A stretch of 64,000 nt of DNA from assembly GCF_017183135.1 (NCBI RefSeq), contig NZ_JADDXW010000008.1, positions 62,001 to 126,000 on the forward strand, in the 5' to 3' direction. Below the pieces are notes generated by a model. It had not been told where the DNA came from, searched no databases, and saw only the letters and a program-made list of their open reading frames with translations. A program made the translations under genes and the position numbers. Below are positions 8,078 through 17,153 of the stretch, piece by piece. This stretch comes from Aurantimonas marina. Its GTDB lineage: Bacteria; Pseudomonadota; Alphaproteobacteria; Rhizobiales; Rhizobiaceae. How positions within the stretch are numbered: the first letter of the stretch is position 1; the number at the start of each line of letters is the position of its first letter.

Positions 8078-8396
8078 CGATTTGCCTCTGGACGCTTTCC
8101 GGTGAGGGCCGGATCTCTCGGCCCGGTCGGTTGCGTTTCGTGAAGGCATAATGCCGGCGGGGGACAAAGGCTGCGTTCAAACTGCGAGACATGTTTGATT
8201 CAAACTTTACGGGTCGCCGCTCCCGCTGCTTGTCCACAGCTTCTTTCGGATGATGCTCGCCCTACAATCGCGGTTGTTCAGGCCGAGCGCGACGGTCCAG
8301 TCGCGAAGCGTTAACCATAACGGCAAACATCAAGGTCCGAATCTGCCTGCGGGCCGGTAATCTTGGCCGCAGGCGGCGCCGAGGGCGGCATGGTTT
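8078..8396. other. 319-bp divergent intergenic region
   Basis: This stretch separates the minus-strand DUF5330 gene from the plus-strand histidine kinase and should carry promoters for both. It contains TTAACCAT at 8311-8318 (a CtrA half-site sequence) and TTGTCCACA at 8230-8238, one mismatch from the DnaA-box consensus TTATCCACA. I found no convincing small gene or terminator in it. Confidence 0.5.
8311..8318 (+). promoter_or_regulatory. Possible CtrA half-site upstream of the DivJ/PleC-type kinase
   Basis: TTAACCAT is the 8-base half-site reported for CtrA in Caulobacter and relatives. It sits 79 bp upstream of the kinase start codon in the divergent intergenic region. There is no second TTAA at the 7-base spacing, so it is at best a half-site. 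The call is by eye. Confidence 0.25.
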
Positions 8397-10310
8397 ATGG
8401 CTTCCTTAAACGGTGGTCCGCATTATCGCGATCAAGCCACTGGGTCCGGCATTTTCATGATGGTCGACCCGCGCGGCGAGGCGAATGCGAGTGCGTGTAT
8501 GACAGAGGCGTCGAACAACGGTCGGGCAGTGGCGGCATCGGCCGGCGCCGTGTCACAGCTTCGCGAACGGCTGGAAGAGCTCGTCGCGGCCAAGGTCCTC
8601 GTTCCAGGCGAGCGCCAGCTCCAGGGACGAGCGATCGGCGCGCTCATTGTCGCCGGTCTCCTCATGGCGATGGCTTCGCCAGTGCTCGCCGTGCTTCAGG
8701 CCGGTGCTCTCGCCGTCGCGACGCCGATGATCATCGCGAGCCTTTCTCTGGCCGCCGCCGCCTATCTCTCGGCAACCGGCGCGCTGGACCATGTGGCCTG
8801 GCTTGCCGGCTCACTTCTCTCCATAACATTGGGGCTCGTCGCCTACGCGGTCGAAGCCCCGCTCGCGGCATGGCTTCTGGTGCTGGCGATCGCGCCGGGG
8901 GAGGCAGCCATCGGGGGACGGCGCAAACTGGCTCTTGGCCTCGCCGGCTCGGCGGCCACCGTTGTCGGCACGGCGGTGTTCTTGGCCGAGAACGCACCGA
9001 CGATCCAGCCTGCGGATCTCGCGTCGGCCGTGCTCCTCCTAGCCTATGTTGCGATTGTGGCCCGCAGGAGGGCGAAGCGCCCGGTACAGGGGGGGCATCC
9101 GCCCATATCCGTTCATTCAATGGCCGATGCCGCCGAGCTATTCGGTGCGGCGATGCTAAGCCTCGACCTTGAGGGCAGGATCGTCTTTGCCTCGAAGGGC
9201 GCGCGTACCCAGTTTTCGGAAAATGACGGGAATCTTGAAGGGCAGCAGCTCCTCGACAGCGTGTTGGTGGCCGATCGTATCGCCTTTTTGAAGGCGATGG
9301 CCGACGCCAAGTCGGACGGCCGCGGCTCCTGCGTCGAAGCGCGGCTTCGGCGTCCGGACGGGCAATATGTGCCGGCCGTCATGCGGTTCCTTGTCGCCAC
9401 GGCGGTCGATGATCCGGTGCCTCTCGTCCATATCGCGATGACGCTCGCTGTCGAAGAAGGCAAGGTTACCCAGGGACTGCAGACGGCGCTCGAAGCCGCG
9501 CACCAATCCTCCGCCGCCAAGAGCCAGTTCCTGGCGGCCGTCAGTCACGAGCTTCGCACGCCTCTCAACGCTATCATCGGTTTCTCCGATATTCTGGATC
9601 AAGAATTCTTCGGCGGGTTCGAGAGCGAACGGCAGAAGGAATATGTCGGCCTCATCCGCCAATCGGGCCAGCACCTGCTATCGGTCGTGAACTCGCTGCT
9701 CGACGTCTCCAAGATCGAGGCTGGTCGATACGAACTGGCGCCCGAACCGTTTTCGATGGACGAAGCCGTCATCACCGCCGCCGGCGTCGTGCGCGAGGAA
9801 GTCCGGCGCAAGGGCTTGCGGCTGGACGTGCGATCCAGTTGCCAGGGCGAGACGATCGTCGCCGACCAGCGTGCCTGTCACCAAATACTTCTGAACCTCT
9901 TGTCGAACGCGGTGAAGTTCACGGATTCGGGCGTCATCACGCTCGAGAGCCAGATCGATGCCGGAGCGATCGAGCTTTCGGTGAGCGACACCGGCATCGG
10001 GATCGCCGCAGCGGATATCGAGCGGCTCGGCCGACCCTTTACCCAGCTGTCTTCCGGGCCGGCACGTCGCTACCAAGGCACAGGGCTCGGGCTTTCCCTC
10101 GTGAAAGGGCTGGTGGAATTGCATGGTGGCTCGATGACCATTCGCAGCCAGCCCGGGATCGGCACCATGGTGACCGTGCGCCTGCCGACCGACTGCACCC
10201 GACAAGCGGACAAGTCACAGACTCTCAAGGAAAATATTGTAGCACTCAGTGATGCCCGTACAAAAACGACAACCCAACCGAAAACCCCCGCGACGCGGCG
10301 CACGGCCTAG
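8397..10310 (+). CDS. Membrane sensor histidine kinase of the DivJ/PleC type
   Basis: A 637-residue protein. Residues about 78-225 contain six or so hydrophobic segments with almost no periplasmic loops. A PAS-like domain follows (about 240-350), then a HisKA domain with H384 in VSHELRTPLNAIIGFSDIL, and a HATPase_c domain with the N-box ILLNLLSNAVKF, G1 box DTGIGIA and G2 box GTGLGLSLVKG. The H-box and dimerisation sequence are those of the kinase group that acts on DivK/PleD. The multi-spanning N-terminus recalls Caulobacter DivJ more than PleC, but orthology is inferred. No response regulator is adjacent. Its 3' end overlaps the next gene by about 59 bp. Confidence 0.85.
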   Translation: MASLNGGPHYRDQATGSGIFMMVDPRGEANASACMTEASNNGRAVAASAGAVSQLRERLEELVAAKVLVPGERQLQGRAIGALIVAGLLMAMASPVLAVLQAGALAVATPMIIASLSLAAAAYLSATGALDHVAWLAGSLLSITLGLVAYAVEAPLAAWLLVLAIAPGEAAIGGRRKLALGLAGSAATVVGTAVFLAENAPTIQPADLASAVLLLAYVAIVARRRAKRPVQGGHPPISVHSMADAAELFGAAMLSLDLEGRIVFASKGARTQFSENDGNLEGQQLLDSVLVADRIAFLKAMADAKSDGRGSCVEARLRRPDGQYVPAVMRFLVATAVDDPVPLVHIAMTLAVEEGKVTQGLQTALEAAHQSSAAKSQFLAAVSHELRTPLNAIIGFSDILDQEFFGGFESERQKEYVGLIRQSGQHLLSVVNSLLDVSKIEAGRYELAPEPFSMDEAVITAAGVVREEVRRKGLRLDVRSSCQGETIVADQRACHQILLNLLSNAVKFTDSGVITLESQIDAGAIELSVSDTGIGIAAADIERLGRPFTQLSSGPARRYQGTGLGLSLVKGLVELHGGSMTIRSQPGIGTMVTVRLPTDCTRQADKSQTLKENIVALSDARTKTTTQPKTPATRRTA

Positions 10311-11061
10311 CTTCGGCGGGTGTGTTCTAGCGCTGGGAAAAAAAGGCGTGATGGCGACCGCAGCCAGTATGTGGCGGCGTCCGGCGCTTTCTGTCGGGCT
10401 AACCGCCTTCGGCGTGTTGTTCGCCGGAATGGCCAGCAATGCGATCTATGGCCAGGCCGGCCCGCATCCCAGCCCGATCCTGGCGACGCGGGGCGATGGC
10501 GAGAGTGCAGAGCGTCCGCATTTGGCGAACACGCATGGGCTAATGCCGGTCCCGCTCGTTCGGGAAGTTCAGGCCGGACTCGCGGCAATCGGCCACTACC
10601 GCGCGCCTGTCGATGGAAAGCCGGGCCCCGCGACGGAAGCCGCGATCCGCGACTTTCAGAGGGCGCATGGGCTGACGAAAGACGGCGCGGCAACGCCGCT
10701 GCTGCTCGCGCAGATCAGACAGGCTTCGGCGGATGCACCCAACCCGTCGCGGCGACCGGACGAATTTGCCAGCCTCGATGAGCGGATGGGTGGCAGCTCC
10801 GGTATGACCGATAGTTTGGCGGAAATCCCCGAGGGGTTGGCTGAATCCGGACTTGCCGCGCTCAGCGAGGACGAACTCGTCCGCCGCATCCAGGCCGGTC
10901 TAACGGCGGCGCAGGTTGCCGAACTCTCGTCCGACGGGATCCCCGGGGAGCGGACACGGGCAGCCATCCGCACTTTCGAGGCTCTGGAGGGGCTGGAGGT
11001 CACCGGTTCGCCGGACCCTCGGATTCTCGAGCGTCTGATCGAGATTGGCGCAGTCGATTGA
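10252..11061 (+). CDS. Peptidoglycan-binding domain protein
   Basis: About 269 residues, with a GTG at 10249 directly before the ATG at 10252 as an alternative start. An arginine-rich cytoplasmic N-terminus is followed by one membrane segment (ALSVGLTAFGVLFAGMASNA). The remainder is periplasmic, with a PG_binding_1 repeat (REVQAGLAAIGHYRAPVDGK, then ATEAAIRDFQRAHGL) and a second weaker copy near the C-terminus (VRRIQAGLTAAQVAEL, then ERTRAAIRTFEALEGL). It overlaps the end of the kinase gene, so it is probably co-transcribed. It may link envelope state to that kinase; this is inference from position. Confidence 0.8.
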   Translation: MPVQKRQPNRKPPRRGARPSFGGCVLALGKKGVMATAASMWRRPALSVGLTAFGVLFAGMASNAIYGQAGPHPSPILATRGDGESAERPHLANTHGLMPVPLVREVQAGLAAIGHYRAPVDGKPGPATEAAIRDFQRAHGLTKDGAATPLLLAQIRQASADAPNPSRRPDEFASLDERMGGSSGMTDSLAEIPEGLAESGLAALSEDELVRRIQAGLTAAQVAELSSDGIPGERTRAAIRTFEALEGLEVTGSPDPRILERLIEIGAVD

Positions 11062-11077
11062 GGCCCGCGCCGTAACG

Positions 11078-11410
11078 ATGCGCATAACCAGCGAACTCTT
11101 TGTGGCGCAGCTCGTCCGGCGCCTATTCGCCGCTGGCGGATTTGCCGTCGTGGTCCGCAAGGGGGCCGGTGCGGCCGGCGCGATCTTCGTGGTGACGCGG
11201 AACCGCGCCGGGGAGATCCAGCTCTTCAGTCCGGCTGTGCAAAGCCTCAGCGACGACAGCGGCACCCGGCAGTTCATGCCGGAACCGGTGGATGACGAGG
11301 CGGCACTTGAAGCCCGATTCGCGCGTGAGGCCAGGTTCGACCCGGATTTCTGGGTGGTTGAAATCGAAACGGATGACGCGCCGAGCTTTCTCCAGATCGT
11401 CGAGGGTTGA
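11078..11410 (+). CDS. DUF1491 family protein
   Basis: A 110-residue cytoplasmic protein. The ATG at 11078 gives the usual family start MRITSELFVAQLVRRLFAAG. Later come VVRKGAGAAGAIFVVTRNRAG and a C-terminal DPDFWVVEIE, both typical of DUF1491. The function is unknown. It is the last gene of the kinase / peptidoglycan-binding run and ends 93 bp from the convergent DUF2336 gene. Confidence 0.85.
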   Translation: MRITSELFVAQLVRRLFAAGGFAVVVRKGAGAAGAIFVVTRNRAGEIQLFSPAVQSLSDDSGTRQFMPEPVDDEAALEARFAREARFDPDFWVVEIETDDAPSFLQIVEG

Positions 11411-11503
11411 TCCTTATCGGTGGACCCGCCTGTCGCTGCGGGCAGGTCGCCGGCGCGAAAACAGTGCCCGGAGATCGTCAGCCGATCTTGCAGCCGTCAG
11501 GCG

Positions 11504-12565
11504 TCAGCGTTTGGCGCCGATTTGCGCGGTTCGCGACGGCAGCACGCGACGGCGGCCGAAGACCGGGCGAGGGGCCGAGGCTTCGATTCGTGGTTCAAGG
11601 TCCGCATACTGGCGTTGGTGGAGGACCGGATTGCGTGCGGGGGGCGCTGAGGAAAGCCCGAAGCGACCGCGACACTCATCGACGTCGAGGTCGCGATAGG
11701 CGAACTTCATCGCGTTGAAGGCCGCAATGTCCCGGCCGACCCGCGGTTTCAGCAGCATGATGATCGTCAAGGCGTCGGCGGGACCCGTGTTGATTGCCTT
11801 CAAGGCCGCCGCGAGGATCTCGCCGGTCGGATCGTCGAACATCTCCCGCATGCGAGAATCCGGGACCTTCAGCATGAGCGCGAGGCCGTCATATGCCAAA
11901 TTCGTGCATCCCGCCCGGGCCATTTCGACGATACCGACGACTGTGGTCGGGGCGCTGGCCGCCGGCTTGGCGAGATGCTTTCCGGGTTCCGCCAGGCGAA
12001 GCAGCACGGCGCGCGCCTCGCTGACGTTCGCCGGCTCGGCCGTGTGTGGCCTCGGTGCGTTGTTTTTGATGGCTACGACGGCCTTCGCTGCCGCCTTCTT
12101 CGTCGCGCCAGAGGGGGACATCGTGGGGGCAGGCACAGCGGCCGGGGCGGCTGCTTCGGCGGACGGCCGGTCCGTCGCTTCTCCGGATTTTCGCCGACGG
12201 CCCAGGATTCGTTGCAGCTTCGGGCTCGACCTTCTCGCGAGCACCTCGATATCGTCCGCGGTCAGGCAGGGGCTCGCCACCAAGAAGGGCGCCGCGGTGT
12301 CGATCGGGGCGGCGAGGAGCTTTTCGACAATGGTTCGCGGTACACGCGGTGACTGGGAGAGTGCCGCCGCGAGAGCGCGTTTCGTCTTGGTGTCGATCTT
12401 GTCCCAGGCCGGGGCAACCAGCCGACCAAATTCGTGCGCCTGCCGCTCGCTCGGGTTGCGATGGGCCGCGAAGCTGGCGACGGCGGCAGTCACGATCGTG
12501 TCGAAACCGCCTTGGCCGGCCTCCTTTTCGAGCGATCGAAATATGCTCGGCACGACCTCCTTCAT
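11504..12565 (-). CDS. DUF2336 domain-containing protein
   Basis: A 353-residue soluble protein. It is built of HEAT-like helical pairs (FGRLVAPAWDKIDTKTKRAL, then RVPRTIVEKLLAAPIDTAAP), a low-complexity Ala/Pro linker around residues 130-165, and a C-terminal helical half (GLALMLKVPDSRMREMFDD). These fit DUF2336, an alphaproteobacterial family of unknown function. A CtrA-box-like sequence lies 59-73 bp upstream of its start. It is monocistronic and flanked by convergent genes on its 3' side. Confidence 0.75.
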   Translation of the reverse strand: MKEVVPSIFRSLEKEAGQGGFDTIVTAAVASFAAHRNPSERQAHEFGRLVAPAWDKIDTKTKRALAAALSQSPRVPRTIVEKLLAAPIDTAAPFLVASPCLTADDIEVLARRSSPKLQRILGRRRKSGEATDRPSAEAAAPAAVPAPTMSPSGATKKAAAKAVVAIKNNAPRPHTAEPANVSEARAVLLRLAEPGKHLAKPAASAPTTVVGIVEMARAGCTNLAYDGLALMLKVPDSRMREMFDDPTGEILAAALKAINTGPADALTIIMLLKPRVGRDIAAFNAMKFAYRDLDVDECRGRFGLSSAPPARNPVLHQRQYADLEPRIEASAPRPVFGRRRVLPSRTAQIGAKR

Positions 12566-12947
12566 GGGACTCCCGGATGGTTGATCAATGGTTTCCTCGC
12601 CGCGAAGAATTACGCAAGATTTCTTAGCAAGCTGTTAACCCTCCTGGGGTCTGCTCATGCAAGGAGACCGGCGAGCAACGCGTCGGTGCCGGTGAAATCG
12701 GCCGGTCAGAAGGGAATCGGACCGTGACAGTCATTCTAAAATTTGTGCCGCGTAGCCCGATCCCGGCTCGCTGGCGGAACGAGATCCGCCCACGGGAATC
12801 GAAGGGCAAGATCGTCCTTTTGCCCTGTATTCGTCGTGAATTGCTCGAACCGGCGAAACAATGCCTCGACCGGCAAGCCATGCTACCCCGATAAGAGAGC
12901 ATCCATCGTGATGATCGCTTCATGAGCGGCCGGACAGGGTAGTCCGG
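12566..12947. other. 382-bp intergenic region between DUF2336 and DUF1254 genes
   Basis: Both flanking genes are on the minus strand, so this holds the promoter of the DUF2336 gene and the 3' region of the DUF1254 gene. A perfect 6-bp hairpin (CCGGAC at 12930-12935, GTCCGG at 12942-12947) begins right at the DUF1254 stop codon, without a T-run. A CtrA-like box is noted separately. Short open frames here have no ribosome binding site or recognisable sequence. Confidence 0.5.
12624..12638 (-). promoter_or_regulatory. CtrA-box-like sequence upstream of DUF2336
   Basis: TTAG-N7-TTAACC at 12624-12640 matches the CtrA full-site consensus TTAA-N7-TTAA(C) with one mismatch. On the coding (minus) strand it reads TTAACAGCTTGCTAA, 59-73 bp before the DUF2336 start codon, a plausible promoter position. 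It is rare sequence for this GC-rich window, but it was found by eye. Confidence 0.4.
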
Positions 12948-13571
12948 TTAGCTGTCGCGATTGTCCGGGCGGCTCGCCACCGCCGGTTCGATCGGTTCGC
13001 ACTGCAGTGAGTTGACGAAGGCTCTTGCAGAGGGGCGCTTGCTTTCCTCATCGACCAGGACACGAATGGTCATGTATCCTTCGCTCAGGTCGAGCTCTAC
13101 CGGGATCGTGATCTCCTCGGTGTCCGGGCCGAGATCGGCGTTAAACTCGACGATCTGTTCCCTGCTCCCGACGAGGAGATTGAACATGCCGTCAACGGCC
13201 GACCGATCGTTGATGCTGTAGAGATTGTCGCCGCGCCTGTCGTAGATCGAGGCTGACCAGAAGGGGCTCTCGTCATAGTTGGCAAGGATGCGAACCGGCC
13301 CTTTCGCGACCGAGAAGCGGCAGCTTGCGGTCACGAAAGCGGGGTCGACGAAGGCGAAATCCTGCCGGTCGGATCCCAGCGCGGGCGCGATCGCGTCCGA
13401 TCCGGCGCTGCGTAGGGGCTCCACGCTGACGATCTGGTACATCGGGCCAAGGTTGGAGAAGCGTGCCCATGCATTGTTTCCGGCCACGAGCGGCATGGCG
13501 AAGATCACGGCGATGTGGACGATGACGGCGCCCACCAGACCAATCATAACGGCCAGAAGCAGCTTACCCAT
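12948..13571 (-). CDS. DUF1254 domain-containing membrane-anchored protein
   Basis: The ATG at 13571 (MGKLLLAVMIGLVGAVIVHI) gives 207 residues with one N-terminal membrane anchor and a periplasmic domain (VSVEPLRSAGSDAIAPALG, then SIYDRRGDNLYSINDRSA). This is the short Hyphomicrobiales version of DUF1254, which normally partners DUF1214. The gene overlaps the upstream DUF1214 gene by 8 bp, so the two are co-translated and probably form a complex. The function is unknown. An upstream in-frame start at 13691 would place the anchor 40 residues inside and is unlikely. Confidence 0.78.
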   Translation of the reverse strand: MGKLLLAVMIGLVGAVIVHIAVIFAMPLVAGNNAWARFSNLGPMYQIVSVEPLRSAGSDAIAPALGSDRQDFAFVDPAFVTASCRFSVAKGPVRILANYDESPFWSASIYDRRGDNLYSINDRSAVDGMFNLLVGSREQIVEFNADLGPDTEEITIPVELDLSEGYMTIRVLVDEESKRPSARAFVNSLQCEPIEPAVASRPDNRDS

Positions 13572-14148
13572 CGAAGCAGGTCTCCAACTCGATATCGGGT
13601 AACGACAGGCTGTCGACGCCGCTGGACGCGCTGGCGGGTGTATCATACAGCGCCAGCGCAAGGACGAGCGGTCCCCGGCCGGAGGTTGCAAGCCAGTTGC
13701 CAGCCCTCGCCATAGGGCCGATCGCGACCGCGAAGGAATTGTCCTCGGCCCGCATCAGATTGTGGGATGTCAGCCAACCGGCCCTTCCGGCACCGGGCTG
13801 GATCAGGCGACCCTCCGGCGTATACGGAGCGAGCGTCCAGATGCGGGTCGGTGGAGTATGTCCGGCGATTCGATATTGGCACTGGCGGCGCAGCGGCGCA
13901 TCCGAACTATCGCGGTCAGCCGTGAACAAAATCCCTTCGCCGATCCCCAGCGTCAGATTGCCCAAGCGCGCCAGCCGCGCCTTGGCGTAGGGATCGGCGT
14001 CGGGAGAGCCCGCGAACGGATTGGCGGCCCAGGGGCCCACGGCGACGGTCCCGATCTCCGCAGATTCCTCAAGCGCCCGGTTTGCTGACCATCCACCGAG
14101 GCCAAGCGCGATCGCGAGGGCAATCAGGACGAGGAGAGTGAAACGCAT
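13564..14148 (-). CDS. DUF1214 domain-containing protein
   Basis: A 194-residue exported or anchored protein with an N-terminal hydrophobic segment (LLVLIALAIALGLGG). Its domain includes YRIAGHTPPTRIWTLAPYTP and LMRAEDNSFAVAIGP, typical of DUF1214. It is translationally coupled to the DUF1254 gene. The two families also occur fused in larger proteins, so this pair is a split form. The molecular role is not known. Confidence 0.78.
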   Translation of the reverse strand: MRFTLLVLIALAIALGLGGWSANRALEESAEIGTVAVGPWAANPFAGSPDADPYAKARLARLGNLTLGIGEGILFTADRDSSDAPLRRQCQYRIAGHTPPTRIWTLAPYTPEGRLIQPGAGRAGWLTSHNLMRAEDNSFAVAIGPMARAGNWLATSGRGPLVLALALYDTPASASSGVDSLSLPDIELETCFDG

Positions 14149-14189
14149 AAGCCGATTATCCGGTCCGACAGGTCTAGGCTACGGGAGGC

Positions 14190-16349
14190 TTATTGCTGCG
14201 CCGGCGCCGCATCGGCCGCCGATCGCGCCGATGCGAGTTGCTCGGGCTTAAGCTGCGACAAGGTTTCGAGCCGCTCGGCGATATCGGCCAGGACGTCCTC
14301 CGCGGCTTTCCTCAGTGTCTGTGGGCCCCGGGCTGGCGGCGCGTCGCCGTCGATCGCGGCAACCTCGCGTTTTTCTTCGGGGAAGGGATTGTCGATGTAG
14401 GGGATCGGCTTCAACTCGATGTTTTGATGGGCGGCTTCCATAAAGCGCTGCCAGGTCATTGCCGGCAGCGAGCCCCCCGTCAAATTGTTGGTCGTCTTGA
14501 AACTGTCATTGCCGAACCAGACGGCAGCCGTGAAATTGCCGGTGTAGCCGACAAACCAGGCGTCCCGGTAACTCTGCGTCGTGCCGGTCTTGCCGCCCAC
14601 GCGAGTCATCGAAAGCTGCGCTCGCCTGGCCGTGCCGCGCTCGGTGACCCCCACCAGCATCTCATTCATCGACCTGGTTGCTTCCTCGCTGAGGATACGG
14701 CGGCGCGGCGGCAAATCTTTCCGGGCGTCCCAGAGCGTCTTCCCGGAGGCAGCCGAAAGCTGCGTAATCGCATGACGACGAGAGTCCATGCCGCCATTGA
14801 CGAAGACGCCGTAGGCGGTGGCCTGATCGAGGACGGTGACTTCGCTCGTTCCGAGCGCCATCGTCTTATCGCCGCGCAAGGGGGATTCGACCCCCATGGC
14901 CTTCGCCGTCGCGGTGACGGCATCCATGCCGACTTTCTGGCTGAGCTTGACGGCTGGCACGTTCAGTGAGCGGGCGAGAGCATTAGCCAGCGTCACACGG
15001 CCGGAAAACGATCGGCCGTAATTCTGCGGCGACCAATTGCCGATGGTGACGGGGCTGTCGACGATGGTGTCTTCCGGCTTCATCCCGGCCTGCATCGCTG
15101 CGGCATAGATGAAGACCTTGAAGGAGGAACCCGGCTGCCGCAGGGCTCTCGTCGCGCGGTTGAACTGCGAGATGCCGTAGTCCCTTCCGCCGACCACGGC
15201 GCGCACGCCGCCATCGTCGCCGAGCACGACCATCGCAGCTTCCTCCACGGCGTATTTCGTGCCGAACTGCCGCAGATGGTATTCGACCGCCTCGTCCGCG
15301 AGTTGCTGAAGCCGGAGGTCGATCGTGGTGCGGGCAACGAAATTGCGCTGCTTCAGGCCGCTGTCGCGGGCGAGCCGCTGGACCTCCTCGAAGGCGTAAT
15401 CGAGGAAATAGTCGGGCGACTGCGTCACGGAACGGTCGACGGCGACGGCGGGCTGCCGGCGCGCTGCCACGACCTGACCCTCGGTGACGAAATTGGCCTG
15501 GACCATGTTGGTCAGAACCTCGTTCGCGCGGGCGCGAGCGGCCGGCAGGTTGATGTGCGGAGCGTATTTGGCGGGCGCCTTGAAGAGGCCCGCAAGCATC
15601 GCCGCCTCGGCCATCGACACGTCACGTATGTTCTTGTCGAAATAGAACTCCGCCGCAGCCGCGGCTCCGAAGCTGCCGCCGCCCATATAGGCGCGGTCGA
15701 GATACATCGCTAGGATCTCGCGCTTGCTCAGATTGGCTTCCAGCCACAGGGAAATGAACGCTTCCTTGATCTTGCGGTCGAGGGTCCGCTCATTCGACAA
15801 AAACAGGTTCTTGGCGAGCTGCTGGGTGAGCGTGGAGCCGCCCTGCACAACTCCTCCAGCGCGGGCGTTTTCCGATAGGGCCCGACCGAGCCCGAAAAGA
15901 TCGATGCCCCAGTGCTCGAAAAATCGCCGATCTTCCGTCGCCAGAACTGCCTTGACGAACGTGTCGGGCAACTCGTCGATCGGCACCGCCGCCGACCGGA
16001 GCACGCCGCGTCGCCCAATTTCGTCCCCGTGGCGGTCGAGGAACAGGACCGAGAAGTCCGTCTCCTGCGGCAGTCCTTTGGCCGTGACCTCCATCGCCGG
16101 TTGTGCGAGCGCCAGAAGGAGGACGAAGCCCGCCAGGCCCAATGTCATGCCTTCTCCGGCGACCTCGAAGACGAATCGGTTGAAGCCGCGTGCGCGAAAC
16201 TTGCGCGAGACGATCGTGATCGTTTCCCACCATGCGGCAAAGGCGCGGAAAAACCGCCACAGGCTGGAATCGATCCAGGCATCGATCTCGATCAATCGCG
16301 ACGGCTGCCGGCGCCGGGGAGTTCTGTTCGACGAGTTCTGCAACTTCAA
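14190..16349 (-). CDS. Bifunctional penicillin-binding protein 1A family (GT51 transglycosylase / transpeptidase)
   Basis: A 719-residue class A penicillin-binding protein. A basic cytoplasmic N-terminus and one membrane anchor (about 66-84) precede the GT51 domain, with catalytic Glu139 in [14 protein letters not shown] and the motif [14 protein letters not shown]. The transpeptidase domain has the active-site serine in QPGSSFK (Ser408), the SLN motif in [11 protein letters not shown], and KTGTT. It polymerises and cross-links peptidoglycan on the periplasmic side. The apparent start is a TTG at 16347-16349, because no ATG precedes the anchor, so the exact start is uncertain. A C-terminal Ala/Glu-rich tail follows the domain. 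Confidence 0.9.
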   Translation of the reverse strand: MKLQNSSNRTPRRRQPSRLIEIDAWIDSSLWRFFRAFAAWWETITIVSRKFRARGFNRFVFEVAGEGMTLGLAGFVLLLALAQPAMEVTAKGLPQETDFSVLFLDRHGDEIGRRGVLRSAAVPIDELPDTFVKAVLATEDRRFFEHWGIDLFGLGRALSENARAGGVVQGGSTLTQQLAKNLFLSNERTLDRKIKEAFISLWLEANLSKREILAMYLDRAYMGGGSFGAAAAAEFYFDKNIRDVSMAEAAMLAGLFKAPAKYAPHINLPAARARANEVLTNMVQANFVTEGQVVAARRQPAVAVDRSVTQSPDYFLDYAFEEVQRLARDSGLKQRNFVARTTIDLRLQQLADEAVEYHLRQFGTKYAVEEAAMVVLGDDGGVRAVVGGRDYGISQFNRATRALRQPGSSFKVFIYAAAMQAGMKPEDTIVDSPVTIGNWSPQNYGRSFSGRVTLANALARSLNVPAVKLSQKVGMDAVTATAKAMGVESPLRGDKTMALGTSEVTVLDQATAYGVFVNGGMDSRRHAITQLSAASGKTLWDARKDLPPRRRILSEEATRSMNEMLVGVTERGTARRAQLSMTRVGGKTGTTQSYRDAWFVGYTGNFTAAVWFGNDSFKTTNNLTGGSLPAMTWQRFMEAAHQNIELKPIPYIDNPFPEEKREVAAIDGDAPPARGPQTLRKAAEDVLADIAERLETLSQLKPEQLASARSAADAAPAQQ

Positions 16350-16504
16350 CCTGTCACTATCGGCTGGACCCGGCGGCCAATCGCCGCGACGACAAAGCCT
16401 GTCGCCGACGATCCCCGGTTCCCCACGTCCCTTTAGAAAACCCTGTTGTTCCCATATACGTAGACCACATGAAAAAGTCGCGAGAAAGGTCAGACATTTC
16501 GCCC

Positions 16505-16981
16505 ATGCGTGATTTCAGCAACAAGCCTTTTTGGCGTGAGAAGCCGCTTGCCGCGATGAATTCGCAGGAGTGGGAATCACTGTGCGACGGCTGCGGACGC
16601 TGCTGCCTGAACAAGCTGGAAGACTGGGATAGCGGCGAGATCGCGTGGACGAATGTGGGATGTCAGCTGCTCGACGGGCACGCATGCCGGTGCCGCGACT
16701 ACGAGAACCGGCAAGCCACCGTGCCCGATTGCGTCGCGCTCGACGCGGCAAAAGTACGCGAACTGACCTGGCTGCCTCCGACCTGCGCCTATCGCCTGGT
16801 GGGTGAGGGGCGCGATCTGTACTGGTGGCATCATCTGGTCTCCGGCGATCGAGAGACCGTACACGACGCCGGTATATCGGTGCGCGACCGCACCGTGAGC
16901 GAAGTCGGAATGGAATTAGAGGACTACGAAGAGTACGTGGCGGAGTGGCCTGGGGAAAACCCGATGGACGATGCGGCTTGA
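16505..16981 (+). CDS. YcgN/UPF0260 family cysteine-cluster protein
   Basis: A 158-residue cytoplasmic protein matching UPF0260 (E. coli YcgN). Evidence includes the start [20 protein letters not shown], the cysteine cluster [26 protein letters not shown] and [20 protein letters not shown]. The cysteines probably bind a metal or Fe-S cluster. I used the ATG at 16505; an in-frame ATG at 16469 would add 12 residues. It is divergent from the penicillin-binding protein gene. A strong terminator about 85 bp past its stop could end this transcript. Confidence 0.9.
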   Translation: MRDFSNKPFWREKPLAAMNSQEWESLCDGCGRCCLNKLEDWDSGEIAWTNVGCQLLDGHACRCRDYENRQATVPDCVALDAAKVRELTWLPPTCAYRLVGEGRDLYWWHHLVSGDRETVHDAGISVRDRTVSEVGMELEDYEEYVAEWPGENPMDDAA

Positions 16982-16993
16982 TCGGGTTCGAGC

Positions 16994-17041
16994 GAAAATA
17001 TGAAAATATTCCTTGACACCGTCACGCTGCTTTGTTAGCTT
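16994..17041 (+). promoter_or_regulatory. Candidate GTA promoter with tandem AT-rich repeat
   Basis: GAAAATAT occurs twice in perfect tandem at 16994-17001 and 17002-17009. TTGACA at 17013-17018 follows. Seventeen bases later comes TAGCTT at 17036-17041, which is a weak -10 element. The only plausible transcripts from here run into the GTA cluster. The tandem repeat could be an UP-like element or an activator site. The match is by eye, and the -10 element is poor, which fits an activator-dependent promoter. Confidence 0.45.
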
Positions 17042-17065
17042 TTAGATACAGTCGAGAAATTGCGG

Positions 17066-17097
17066 GCGGCGGGGTCTTCACCCCAGCCGCTTTTTCT
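17066..17097 (+). terminator. Strong intrinsic terminator in the GTA leader
   Basis: The stem is GCGGC plus GGGGT (17066-17075) pairing with ACCCC (17080-17084) and GCCGC (17086-17090). The loop is CTTC, with one bulged A. TTTTTCT follows at 17091-17097. It lies between the candidate promoter and the first GTA gene (start 17154), so it could attenuate the late operon. Alternatively it simply ends the YcgN transcript, or a roughly 50-nt leader RNA. Confidence 0.75.
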
Positions 17098-17153
17098 ATG
17101 CGGAATCCTCTTCAGGGAGAGGAATTTCGTGCTCTACCGACAGGGGATGAGAC

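Noticed and set aside
16232-16504. N-terminal extension of the YcgN gene
   Set aside because: The extended sequence is Arg/Ser-rich, antisense to the penicillin-binding protein gene, and absent from the family.
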